Part shown: one piece after another, positions 17,481-24,536 of the stretch
How the letters are laid out: the number at the start of each line of letters is the position of its first letter
Numbering within the stretch: position 1 is the first letter of the stretch
Assembly (NCBI GenBank): GCA_021770095.1
Contig: JAETRQ010000001.1
Span: 224,930 to 288,929 of the forward strand
Reading direction: 5' to 3'
Source of the DNA: Eubacteriaceae bacterium
Lineage (GTDB): Bacteria > Bacillota > Clostridia > Oscillospirales > Acutalibacteraceae
Length of the DNA stretch: 64,000 nucleotides
Position numbers and translations under genes: made by a program
The notes under the pieces: model-generated
Databases searched by the model: none
Told to the model about the DNA's origin: nothing
What the model saw: the letters and a program-made list of their open reading frames with translations, nothing else

Positions 17481-18353
17481 ATGTATCAAAGTGATTCTTT
17501 TTATATAAGTGATTACAGCAATTCAAAAATATTTTCACCCAGAGTAAACAGTGTTTTCAAAATACTTGCAGACAAAAGTTATTACCATCAATGTTCTGAC
17601 GAGGAAAAACAAAGTCATCCCAAAGAAACAATTTCATTTGTCAGATGCACTGAAGGACAAGGTAAAATACGCTTGCATGATATGACATTTACATTAAAGA
17701 AAGAGGAATGTATATTCATCAAATTTCATGACATTAAAGAATACAAATCACTTTCAAATGTCTGGGGATACAGATGGGTTAATTTTACTTCTGATTATAC
17801 TACGCCTGAGTTTGAACTTAACAAAATATATAATATCCCTTTCAACGAAAAAGAGGATGAAGCATTCCATATTTTTCTTTCAGTAGGTCAAAACAATCTA
17901 AAAAATAAGAGTTATATATGCTCCCTGTTTTTAAACTATTTTTACAGCATTATGTTTGAAGAAGAATTCGAAGAAAATAACTTGTTATCTAATTCAAACA
18001 AACGATTAATTGATGAAATGTGTTCATATATGCAGCAAAAAATTTATTCAAAAGTATCTGTCGACGAGATTGCACGATTCTTTACAATATCCCCAAGACG
18101 TCTGCACCAAATATTCACATCGGAGATTGGTATTGCACCAAAAAAATATATTTTAAAAAAGAAAATGGAGGAAGGATATAAACTTCTTGTACAGACATCA
18201 ACACCAATTAACAAAATTGCCGATATGCTTTGTTTCAGTTCTGCATATCATTTTACAAACGAATTTAAAAAGTTTTTCGGCACATCACCAAGTGCAGTAA
18301 GAAAAATGGAACAGGATTATGAAAATAATCATAAAAAAATTCAGGCAGGATGA
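17481..18353 (+). CDS. AraC-family transcriptional regulator
   Basis: 290 aa from ATG 17481; a GTG three codons upstream is the ORF-track start, and neither has a strong ribosome binding site. Residues about 45-110 form a cupin-like effector domain (KETISFVRCTEGQGKIRL, LKKEECIFIKFHD). The C-terminal 100 residues carry both AraC helix-turn-helices (SVDEIARFFTISPRRLHQIF and TPINKIADMLCFSSAYHFTNEFKKFFGTSPSA). It is divergent from the glycan operon that starts with the GH123-like gene and convergent with the GH29 fucosidase. Control of one or both in response to a sugar is the likely role. Confidence 0.9.
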   Translation: MYQSDSFYISDYSNSKIFSPRVNSVFKILADKSYYHQCSDEEKQSHPKETISFVRCTEGQGKIRLHDMTFTLKKEECIFIKFHDIKEYKSLSNVWGYRWVNFTSDYTTPEFELNKIYNIPFNEKEDEAFHIFLSVGQNNLKNKSYICSLFLNYFYSIMFEEEFEENNLLSNSNKRLIDEMCSYMQQKIYSKVSVDEIARFFTISPRRLHQIFTSEIGIAPKKYILKKKMEEGYKLLVQTSTPINKIADMLCFSSAYHFTNEFKKFFGTSPSAVRKMEQDYENNHKKIQAG

Positions 18354-18371
18354 ATTCTGCCTGAATTTTTT
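18334..18371. terminator. Bidirectional terminator between AraC and GH29
   Basis: AAATTCAGGCAG/CTGCCTGAATTTTTT forms a 15-bp stem spanning the stop codon of the AraC gene and abutting the stop of the convergent fucosidase gene. Confidence 0.9.
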
Positions 18372-19722
18372 AAGGTCTGTATGCACCTGTTTTGCACACT
18401 TCAATTTTTTTGATATAAGGTTCTTTTCTGCATTGTTCTATTACCAATTTTAAGGAATCTGTAATAACCGGTTTATCAAAAATTGCAATTTTAGAAAAAC
18501 CTACAACAGTACCTCTGTATACACACGAACCATTGGCATAAATCTTAAATTGTTCAATTCTCTGTGATTTCGTTGTATCTTCTTCAAATCTAATGCGGTC
18601 AACAGACTGTTTGTCAAAAGAAATATCAATCTGCATTTTGTCATCTGATTGTATATAATCACTTTTAATCACGCAGTCATCTTCTTTTCTCAGCCATTCA
18701 CCAACCTGTTTCAGGCGTCGTACATCTGCATTCGAAAACTGTCCTTTTTTATTAGGGGGAATGTTCAGAATCAGCAGACAGTTACTGCCGACAGAACCGT
18801 AATAGATAGACATAAGTTTATGTAAAGACTTCAATGTAATACTCTGCAGCGGATGATAAAACCATCCGGTCCTGATAGATACATCCACTTCAGCAGGATA
18901 CCACATAAATGAATTATAATTTTTAAGGAATTCTCTTGAGCCCATATCCTTAAGCATAACATCCTGACATTGTTTCTGAAATTTCTTCATATCGTCATCG
19001 GTCTGACTGTTATCAGCAATATTCTGAAGTTCATACTGAAATTTCGGAACAACATTCCATTCGCTCTCTCTTGTCTTTCCGCTCTCATTTCCAACCCAGC
19101 GGACATCCGGTGCACAATTTGACAAAACAATGTTAGGTTGAAGTTTGACGGCAGTCGACCAAATACGATCAAAATCATATTCCTGCTTTGGTTTTCCGTC
19201 AGAACTTGCACCGCACGCACCGTCAAGCCAAAGCATAAAAATCTCACCGTAATTGGTAAGCAGTTCGGTTAACTGTTCAATGTAAAAATCATTATATGCC
19301 TCTGTGCCGTACAAAGGAGAATTTCTGTCCCACGGAGAAAGATACACACCGAATTTTAATCCATATTTTTTACATGACTCTGCAACTTCTTTTACAACAT
19401 CACCTTTGCCGTTTTTATACGGACTGTTGCGGATGCAATGCTCAGTCGTTTTTGTCTGCCAAAGGCAGAAACCATCATGATGCTTGCAGGTCAGAACAAG
19501 ACCTTTCATACCTGCTGCTTTAATTGCCTCACACCATTGATCCGTATCCTGAGCAGTCGGATTAAAAATAGACGGAGATTCTTTTCCGCTTCCCCATTCT
19601 TTATTTGTAAAAGTATTAACTGTATAGTGAACAAATGCATAATACTTCATTTCCTGAATAATCAATTGACGCTCATTAGGCACGATAGAAGTATACAGAT
19701 CAATTCTTTCATTCTCAGTCAT
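18370..19722 (-). CDS. Alpha-L-fucosidase, GH29 (subfamily B-like)
   Basis: 450 aa without a signal peptide, so cytoplasmic. The GH29 barrel spans about 20-345: MKYYAFVHYTVNTFTNKEWG, GLVLTCKHHDGFCLWQTK (conserved KHHDGF) and FMLWLDGACG with the nucleophile Asp. The C-terminal 90 residues form a small beta domain (RIEQFKIYANGSCVYRG). The relatively short length and the FMLWLDGA motif fit the alpha-1,3/4-fucosidase subfamily. GAGG lies 8 bp before the ATG. It probably releases L-fucose from imported oligosaccharides; no fucose catabolic genes are in the window. Confidence 0.9.
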   Translation of the reverse strand: MTENERIDLYTSIVPNERQLIIQEMKYYAFVHYTVNTFTNKEWGSGKESPSIFNPTAQDTDQWCEAIKAAGMKGLVLTCKHHDGFCLWQTKTTEHCIRNSPYKNGKGDVVKEVAESCKKYGLKFGVYLSPWDRNSPLYGTEAYNDFYIEQLTELLTNYGEIFMLWLDGACGASSDGKPKQEYDFDRIWSTAVKLQPNIVLSNCAPDVRWVGNESGKTRESEWNVVPKFQYELQNIADNSQTDDDMKKFQKQCQDVMLKDMGSREFLKNYNSFMWYPAEVDVSIRTGWFYHPLQSITLKSLHKLMSIYYGSVGSNCLLILNIPPNKKGQFSNADVRRLKQVGEWLRKEDDCVIKSDYIQSDDKMQIDISFDKQSVDRIRFEEDTTKSQRIEQFKIYANGSCVYRGTVVGFSKIAIFDKPVITDSLKLVIEQCRKEPYIKKIEVCKTGAYRP

Positions 19723-19880
19723 GGTTATGTCCTCTTTCAGAAATAATTACATAATGTTACAGTTCTATTCTAAATCAAAACCGCATTGAAATAAATACAA
19801 AATTCAGCAACATTGATATAAAATTAGGAAATTTTAAACTCTTTTATTCAAATTCATATGCTACCACAGCATCTTTCTTT

Positions 19881-20335
19881 CGGACTGTTTTTTCGCTTCG
19901 CGATGTCCTGTTCTCGTCTCTCCAATTTACAAAATAAAAAAGGAACAGTAAAAACTGTTCCTGCAATCTTTTTTTAACGCGGGAATTTTTCTCTACTTCT
20001 TTTGATTATAAACATTTGCAATCGCGACGGCTTGCCGTCTTGCACGCGGACAACAAAACAGTCCACCGGACTGTTTTTTCGCTTTGCGATGTCCTGTTCT
20101 CGTCTCTCTCATTTACAAAATAAAAAAGGAACAGTAAAAACTGTTCCTGCAATCTTTTTTAACGCGAGAATTTTTCTCTACTTCTTTTGATTATAAACAT
20201 TTGCAATCGCGACGGCTTGCCGTCTTGCACGCGGACAGCAAAACAGTCCACCGGACTGTTTTTTCGCTTCGCGATGTCCTGTTCTCGTCTCTCCAATTTA
20301 CAAAATAAAAAAGGAACAGTAAAAACTGTTCCTTT
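19881..20335. repeat. Tandem repeat, about 185-bp unit, two full copies plus a partial third
   Basis: GGACTGTTTTTTCGC starts recur at 19882, 20068 and 20253, giving periods of 186 and 185 bp. Copies are almost identical, with a few substitutions. Each full unit contains three hairpins: GGAACAGT/ACTGTTCC with T runs, GACGGC/GCCGTC, and AACAGTCC/GGACTGTT. The third copy ends at the terminator directly after tRNA-Ser. The two short plus-strand ORFs here are products of the repeat and I do not regard them as genes. The sequence before the repeat (19723-19880) shows nothing I recognise. Confidence 0.9.
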
Positions 20336-20336
20336 T
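20311..20336 (-). terminator. Terminator of tRNA-Ser (GGAACAGT-TTTT-ACTGTTCC)
   Basis: Immediately downstream of the encoded CCA on the minus strand a hairpin is followed by TTTTTTATTTTG. The same hairpin is repeated twice more in the tandem units. Confidence 0.8.
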
Positions 20337-20340
20337 TTAT

Positions 20341-20431
20341 TGGCGCAGAAGGAGAGACTCGAACTCTCGCGCCGGTTGCCCGACCTACGCCCTTAGCAGG
20401 GGCGCCTCGTCACCAACTTGAGTACTTCTGC
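20341..20431 (-). tRNA. tRNA-Ser (anticodon GCT)
   Basis: On the minus strand GCAGAAG pairs with CTTCTGC in the acceptor stem. The anticodon loop contains GCT. A long variable arm typical of serine tRNAs and the TTCGAGT loop are present, and CCA is encoded. Confidence 0.93.
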
Positions 20432-20454
20432 AAGCTGACGGGTTTTACCTGTCA

Positions 20455-20485
20455 AGTATTATGCACGTTCCGTGCGTTTAATACT
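20455..20485. other. Hairpin upstream of tRNA-Ser
   Basis: AGTATTA-T-GCACG-TTC-CGTGC-GTT-TAATACT is a near-perfect inverted repeat about 25 bp before the 5' end of tRNA-Ser. It may be a structured leader or a processing site. The function is unknown. Confidence 0.5.
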
Positions 20486-20526
20486 TTATCATAAGTCAAT
20501 TAAAAAGTCAATATAAAATTATGATT

Positions 20527-20781
20527 TTATTTTATAATATGTGCAGTAATAATTGTATAACTGTACGCATTTATCGTCAGTCTGATATTACCGAGCGTTA
20601 CATAATAATTTTTCCCGTTTCTGCTGACAACAGATTTTTCGTTCTTAATAATATCAATACAATATGCCACGGGATCAGGACAATCCATATTTAAATTTCT
20701 TTTTATCCTGTCCATCCCCAGTCGGGTAGTGTGAACTCTATCAATATTATCAACAAGCAATTTTAAATCATAATCAGACAT
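20527..20781 (-). CDS. DUF3781-family small protein
   Basis: 84 aa. The sequence VHTTRLGMDRIKRNL followed by an Arg-Asn-Gly-Lys-Asn-Tyr-Tyr-Val-Thr strand and the ending INAYSYTIITAH is characteristic of the DUF3781 family, small cytosolic proteins common in Firmicutes. No enzyme motif is visible and no function is established that I know of. GGAG lies 9 bp before the ATG. The gene stands alone between tRNA-Ser and a divergent membrane-protein gene. Confidence 0.8.
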   Translation of the reverse strand: MSDYDLKLLVDNIDRVHTTRLGMDRIKRNLNMDCPDPVAYCIDIIKNEKSVVSRNGKNYYVTLGNIRLTINAYSYTIITAHIIK

Positions 20782-20847
20782 ATTCTAATTCTCCATTATT
20801 CGTATATTAACCAAAAATTCATACATATAATAAACTGGAGTGATTAT

Positions 20848-21378
20848 ATGCAAAAATCTTTATTCAGATATAGTTTAATCGGTTTTATTTTTGTCAGTAT
20901 TTTGGGAAGTCTGAGCCATTTTATTTATAAGTGGAGCGGATATAATATTGTTGCTGCAATGTTCTGCCCTGTTAATGAAAGTGTTTGGGAACATTTAAAA
21001 CTTTTATTTTTCCCATATCTGATTTGGAGCATTGCCGAATACAGAAAACTTATAGGAGAAAATCCAAACACAAAAGGCATATTGCTATGCAAACTCATTG
21101 GTGCAGTAACAGGAATGATTACAATCGTCACGTTCTTTTATACATACACCGGAATGATAGGCAGATCCATTGAAATAGTCAACATACTTTCATTCTTCAT
21201 CGGAACAGGTACGGCATTTATCACTGACAATCTTTTAATCAAGCAGAACAAACTCAAATATGACAATCTTGCAATTGCGGGATTTATATCCATAACAGCG
21301 GTATTTATTATTTTCACTTTTGCACCGCCGTTAATACCGCTGTTTAAAGACCCGATAACATCAATATACGGTATATAA
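20848..21378 (+). CDS. DUF6512-like integral membrane protein
   Basis: 176 aa with about five membrane helices. The conserved block FCPVNESVWEHLKLLFFPYL (about 39-58) marks a family of small Clostridia membrane proteins (DUF6512-like). No catalytic motif was recognised. The His and Glu in NESVWEHLK could bind metal, but that is a guess. GGAG precedes ATG 20848 by 7 bp. A hairpin after the stop ends the single-gene unit. Confidence 0.7.
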   Translation: MQKSLFRYSLIGFIFVSILGSLSHFIYKWSGYNIVAAMFCPVNESVWEHLKLLFFPYLIWSIAEYRKLIGENPNTKGILLCKLIGAVTGMITIVTFFYTYTGMIGRSIEIVNILSFFIGTGTAFITDNLLIKQNKLKYDNLAIAGFISITAVFIIFTFAPPLIPLFKDPITSIYGI

Positions 21379-21383
21379 AAATG

Positions 21384-21409
21384 TCAGCCAAGTCAATGGA
21401 CCTGGCTGA
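21384..21409. terminator. Convergent hairpin TCAGCCA/TGGCTGA
   Basis: This imperfect hairpin lies between the DUF6512-like gene and the convergent M28 peptidase, with T-rich flanks on the plus strand. Confidence 0.6.
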
Positions 21410-21416
21410 TATAATT

Positions 21417-22715
21417 TTATTTGTTATATCCTCTTTTAAATCTCTTTTTGCCTTCTTCTCTGAATGACTCAATTCCTTCTCTCTGGTCATAGAGTTCTGC
21501 TGCTTCAAGACAAATATCGAGTGAAAGATTAATACATTCCTCGCTGATATTATCAGGTGTATCCAGACGAGTATGATAATAAGTTTTCGGGTCATGGTTA
21601 ACACCGCAGAAACCAACTGCTTCAATACCATAACGTGAGAAACCTTCAGCATCCACTGCACCCGGATAAATATCAGTTTCCTTCATTTCAATGCCGCAGT
21701 TCACACCTGCCTCATAAACAAGTTCACCAACTGCATTTGAATTCTTCTGCGTACCTGTGCAGCCCTGTGTATAAATCTGGAGCTGCTCAATTTCACGCAT
21801 TGTATCCATCGCAATAACAACAGTTTCAATCTCTTTGAGTTCATCCTGATGACGCTTTGCATAAGCAACAGCACCGCGAAGACCTGCTTCTTCAGAACCT
21901 GATAAGAGACAGCAAACTTCTGTATTCTCATATCTCTTGTTATTATCTGACATTTCTTTAAGGACAGCCATTGAAATATAGTCAGCAGTAAGATTATCGT
22001 TAGCACCGTCAACAATAACTTTCCAGTTAATGAAGAACAAAATTGCAATGAAGAACGGTACAAAAATCAGCTGTATAATACCCATTACAAGCCAAAACTT
22101 TGATGCATAGTTACCGCCTGAAAGGTCATAAATTGTCCAGATAATATTAAAAACAGTTATAACAATAAGTCCGCCGATTGAACCACCCATAACAGGGGCA
22201 AGTGATTTCAGTCCGCCGTGAAGTGAATAAGTCCATTCGTTGGCAGCATCTGTATGACCGCAAAATACGATTCTTCTTTTAACTTCACCTGTAGGCTTTC
22301 TGCGTGCCATAACATTTCTTGAAACTTTTTTAGGGAACAGGAAATCGACATATTCACGGTACATCAGAAATTCGATTACCAAACAGGAAACTGCAAATAA
22401 AGTAAGAAGTGTTGCCACAATAGCAAGACCTGAATTAAGAACAACTTTTTTATATGTAAGCCAATAAAAAAGCACTGAAAAAATACCTATTATACCGGCA
22501 GGAGGAATCCAACCCATAAAAGCATGTGGATGAAGATCAAAGTCCTCTATCTCAACCTCGTCTGCCCACTGCTCGAGTTCACCCTTCAAAAATTTCTGTG
22601 CTTTTCTTTCGCTGTGAGTACCCGGTGCACGTTCTTTGAAGTTTTCACAGATATAGCGAATACCGTCAACCATAAAAGCACGCGTATTCTCTGATGCGCC
22701 TTTTGTCAATCGCAT
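21417..22715 (-). CDS. Membrane-inserted M28-family metallopeptidase
   Basis: 432 aa. Zinc-site motifs of M28 aminopeptidases are all visible: GHTDA (about 153), DGANDN (about 237), SGSEEAG with the general-base Glu, AMDT, and YYHTRLDT near 392. Unusually, the peptidase fold is interrupted by membrane helices in two places: two between residues about 68 and 118, before the first zinc ligand, and two between about 175 and 232, before the second. The catalytic part is therefore tethered to the membrane, probably on the inner face, since there is no signal peptide. GGGGG precedes the ATG. The gene has its own promoter. Confidence 0.85.
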   Translation of the reverse strand: MRLTKGASENTRAFMVDGIRYICENFKERAPGTHSERKAQKFLKGELEQWADEVEIEDFDLHPHAFMGWIPPAGIIGIFSVLFYWLTYKKVVLNSGLAIVATLLTLFAVSCLVIEFLMYREYVDFLFPKKVSRNVMARRKPTGEVKRRIVFCGHTDAANEWTYSLHGGLKSLAPVMGGSIGGLIVITVFNIIWTIYDLSGGNYASKFWLVMGIIQLIFVPFFIAILFFINWKVIVDGANDNLTADYISMAVLKEMSDNNKRYENTEVCCLLSGSEEAGLRGAVAYAKRHQDELKEIETVVIAMDTMREIEQLQIYTQGCTGTQKNSNAVGELVYEAGVNCGIEMKETDIYPGAVDAEGFSRYGIEAVGFCGVNHDPKTYYHTRLDTPDNISEECINLSLDICLEAAELYDQREGIESFREEGKKRFKRGYNK

Positions 22716-22743
22716 AACACAACCCCCTATATAGAATAATATT

Positions 22744-22772
22744 ATTATATATCATAGTGCTAAAACTTTCAA
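22744..22772 (-). promoter_or_regulatory. Promoter of the M28 peptidase gene
   Basis: On the minus strand TTGAAA and TATAAT are spaced by 17 bp, about 30 bp before the start codon. Confidence 0.7.
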
Positions 22773-22808
22773 GCAATTAAAAGAAATAAGATAAATTTAA
22801 TAAACTTC

Positions 22809-22837
22809 TTGACAACAGACCAAAGTTAATATATAAT
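22809..22837 (+). promoter_or_regulatory. Consensus promoter of the tRNA-Asp/tRNA-Thr unit
   Basis: TTGACA, a 17-bp spacer and TATAAT lie 13 bp before tRNA-Asp. Confidence 0.9.
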
Positions 22838-22850
22838 ACAACACAGACGC

Positions 22851-22927
22851 GGCCCGGTAGTTCAGTTGGTTAGAACGCTAGCCTGTCACGCTAGAGGTCG
22901 ACGGTTCGAGCCCGTTCCGGGTCGCCA
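22851..22927 (+). tRNA. tRNA-Asp (anticodon GTC)
   Basis: The GGCCCGG acceptor pairs with CCGGGTC (one G-T). The anticodon loop is CTGTCAC, GTTCGAG is present, and CCA is encoded. Confidence 0.95.
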
Positions 22928-22929
22928 CA

Positions 22930-22953
22930 GGGTGATAAGAATACTTATCACCC
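22930..22953 (+). terminator. Hairpin GGGTGATAAG-AATA-CTTATCACCC between the tRNAs
   Basis: A perfect 10-bp stem is followed by TTTAAATTT. It is either a weak terminator or a processing signal between tRNA-Asp and tRNA-Thr. Confidence 0.6.
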
Positions 22954-22968
22954 TTTAAATTTAAATAT

Positions 22969-23044
22969 GCTGATATGGCTCAGGCGGTAGAGCACATCCT
23001 TGGTAAGGATGAGGTCACCGGTTCAAGTCCGGTTATCAGCTCCA
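22969..23044 (+). tRNA. tRNA-Thr (anticodon GGT)
   Basis: GCTGATA pairs with TATCAGC. The anticodon loop is TTGGTAA, GTTCAAG is present, and CCA is encoded. The ORF that starts inside it (22975) is an artefact. Confidence 0.95.
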
Positions 23045-23049
23045 CTAAC

Positions 23050-23095
23050 AAAACCTTGAAAATGCTTGATTTTAAGCGGTTTTCAAGGTTTTTTT
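23050..23095 (+). terminator. Terminator of the tRNA unit
   Basis: AAAACCTTGAAAA pairs with TTTTCAAGGTTTT across an 18-nt loop and is followed by seven T. Confidence 0.85.
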
Positions 23096-23199
23096 GTTTT
23101 ATTTTTTCAAAAATCAGAATATCTCTGAATATCTCTCAGTATCTGCCGTTTGGTGTCCTTTTTGGTGCCGATTTTTTTTAAATTTTATAAAAAATGCTT

Positions 23200-23227
23200 A
23201 GTTTTACATGCATTGCGTGCTATAATA
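23200..23227 (+). promoter_or_regulatory. Probable promoter of the acetyltransferase transcript
   Basis: A TATAAT (about 23221-23226) is preceded at 17 bp by TTAGTT, a weak -35. Transcripts from here would carry a leader of about 200 nt before the acetyltransferase. The stretch 23096-23199 holds no gene; a short minus-strand frame ending near the tRNA-Thr terminator is vaguely integrase-like but too short to call. Confidence 0.45.
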
Positions 23228-23290
23228 TAAGAGTAGTAAGCAGGTGAGACAAACGAGTATAAAAGACATAAGCGAAATTGTCTTGACAGT

Positions 23291-23377
23291 ATGATCAAAT
23301 GCAATAACCACAATAACAGTTACCCTACTGATAAAACAAGACAAAAAGAAATCCAGATTCGAGGTGATATAGTGTGA
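23291..23377 (+). CDS. Possible 28-codon upstream ORF in the acetyltransferase leader
   Basis: ATG 23291 opens 28 codons (MIKCNNHNNSYPT...) ending at TGA 23375-23377. That stop overlaps the GTG start of the next leader ORF. No ribosome binding site precedes it, so translation is doubtful. Its DNA includes the strong GAGGTGAT site for the next ORF. It is reported because the overlap geometry is that of translational coupling. Confidence 0.25.
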   Translation: MIKCNNHNNSYPTDKTRQKEIQIRGDIV

Positions 23378-23418
23378 AACATTGTATTGTAGTAACCGGT
23401 ATAGTCAAACATATTTAA
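23374..23418 (+). CDS. Putative 14-residue regulatory leader peptide
   Basis: This ORF is too short for the ORF track. GAGGTGAT (23361-23368), an eight-base match to the anti-Shine-Dalgarno sequence, lies 5 bp before GTG 23374, which opens V/M-K-H-C-I-V-V-T-G-I-V-K-H-I and stops at TAA, 21 bp before the acetyltransferase ATG. The segment coding for IVVT (TGTAGTAACC, 23388-23397) is complementary, at 9 of 10 positions, to GGTTATAACA (23431-23440). That target overlaps the acetyltransferase ribosome binding site and start. The architecture is that of drug-inducible attenuators such as ermC/ermA, where the stall motif IAVV is known. Translation and induction are inferred, not shown. Confidence 0.55.
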   Translation: MKHCIVVTGIVKHI

Positions 23419-23440
23419 TGAATTTTTGGAGGTTATAACA
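23388..23440 (+). promoter_or_regulatory. Leader stem that would sequester the acetyltransferase start
   Basis: TGTAGTAACC and GGTTATAACA can form a stem of 10 pairs with one A-A mismatch and one G-U. This covers the last two bases of GGAGG and the A of ATG. A ribosome paused in the leader ORF would open it. Confidence 0.45.
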
Positions 23441-24066
23441 TGGCTATATCGGAAAAAATATATCCCCGTACAGGTGATACGAAAACAGTTTATCTGAAGA
23501 ATGTAATTACGAATCCAAATATCGAGATTGGCGATTATACAATGTATAATGATTTTGTTTACAATCCATGTGATTTTCAAAAGAATAATGTGTTGTACCA
23601 TTATCCGGTCAATCATGACCGACTTGTGATTGGAAAATTCTGCTCAATTGCCTGTGGCGCAAAATTTATATTTACAAGTGCAAATCATTCTCTCAAATCT
23701 CTATCAACTTATCCGTTCCCTATTTTCTTTGAAGAATGGAATTTAGATATGATAAATATTACGAACGCATGGGATAACAAGGGTGATATTATCATTGGCA
23801 ATGATGTGTGGATTGGTTATGAAGCTGTAATTCTTTCCGGAGTAACGATTGGAGATGGAGCAATCATTGGAACTCGTGCAGTGGTTACTAAGGATGTACC
23901 GCCATATACAATTGTCGGTGGCGTACCTGCAAAACCAATACGCAAGCGGTTTGATGACAAAACCATTGCAAAATTGTATGAACTGAAATGGTGGGATTGG
24001 CCAGAGGAACGAATTAAAGCCAATCTTGAAATTATACAGTCTGGTCAAATTGACAAATTTGATTGA
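23440..24066 (+). CDS. Vat/CatB-like xenobiotic O-acetyltransferase (left-handed beta-helix)
   Basis: 208 aa. The hexapeptide-repeat fold is visible from about 25 to 175: [66 protein letters not shown] (His at about 87) matches the catalytic His of the xenobiotic acyltransferase family, which includes Vat (streptogramin A) and CatB (chloramphenicol) acetyltransferases. The C-terminal [11 protein letters not shown] motif is also typical. The enzyme would transfer acetyl from acetyl-CoA to a hydroxyl of an antibiotic or another small molecule; resistance is plausible but unproved. GGAGG precedes ATG 23440. Its long leader with a small ORF sets it apart from its neighbours, and its place beside tRNA genes hints at acquisition. 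Confidence 0.85.
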   Translation: MAISEKIYPRTGDTKTVYLKNVITNPNIEIGDYTMYNDFVYNPCDFQKNNVLYHYPVNHDRLVIGKFCSIACGAKFIFTSANHSLKSLSTYPFPIFFEEWNLDMINITNAWDNKGDIIIGNDVWIGYEAVILSGVTIGDGAIIGTRAVVTKDVPPYTIVGGVPAKPIRKRFDDKTIAKLYELKWWDWPEERIKANLEIIQSGQIDKFD

Positions 24067-24182
24067 CTTATATTTGTGGTTATGGAGAATCATATCTTTT
24101 CTATAATTTTCAGTTTAGTGAACTCATTATAAATGTAATACTGCAGCGTGCATCGGATTTTGATATACAAAATCCATATAAA

Positions 24183-24211
24183 AAACCACGAACATTTGTT
24201 GTTCGTGGTTT
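24183..24211 (-). terminator. Terminator AAACCACGAAC/GTTCGTGGTTT
   Basis: An 11-bp stem is followed on the minus strand by TTTTTTAT. It probably ends the ferredoxin operon and may also limit the plus-strand acetyltransferase transcript. The ORF 24063-24314 over it shows no family resemblance. Confidence 0.75.
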
Positions 24212-24319
24212 ACTTCGTTATGACACTCCAACTTATATCAGAGGTCTTGTTTTTTATGTAGTATTAAATTGTATACAAAATATCAAATACTGCATATTAT
24301 TGATAACAACATGATGAAG

Positions 24320-24508
24320 TTACGCCAAAACCAATGCTTTTTTAGGGCAAAAATTGGAACATTTACCGCATTTGATACATTTTTCTTCATTGACTACAGG
24401 TGCATCAAATCCATTCTGGCTTATTGCTCCGACAGGGCATATTGCCATTGCAGGGCATTTATGGTTTTGCGGGCATCTTTCAATTATCACATTCAGTCTT
24501 TTTTCCAT
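24320..24508 (-). CDS. Small ferredoxin-like 4Fe-4S protein
   Basis: 62 aa. The C-terminal half has a classical cluster motif (CIKCGKCSNFCPKKAL). The N-terminal half has a degenerate one (C-PQNHK-C-PAMAI-CP-VGAI), so one or two [4Fe-4S] clusters may be bound. It is a cytosolic electron carrier. AGAGG precedes the ATG. The gene follows the GH29 fucosidase by 28 bp, at the end of the operon that begins with the Fe-S aldo/keto reductase, which may exchange electrons with it. Confidence 0.85.
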   Translation of the reverse strand: MEKRLNVIIERCPQNHKCPAMAICPVGAISQNGFDAPVVNEEKCIKCGKCSNFCPKKALVLA

Positions 24509-24536
24509 ACGAATAACCTCTCTTAAATTAATATTA

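Noticed and set aside
20002-20396. Two similar 62-69 aa plus-strand ORFs (MIINICNRDGLPSC...)
   Set aside because: They arise from the tandem repeat and one runs into the antisense of tRNA-Ser; no ribosome binding site and no conserved protein.
23100-23180. Possible tyrosine-recombinase C-terminus on the minus strand
   Set aside because: Only about 20 codons and no integrase signature; cannot be separated from chance.
22975-23181. 68-aa ORF starting inside tRNA-Thr
   Set aside because: A common artefact of translating tRNA genes.
24063-24314. 83-aa ORF after the acetyltransferase
   Set aside because: No ribosome binding site, no recognisable domain, and it contains a terminator hairpin.
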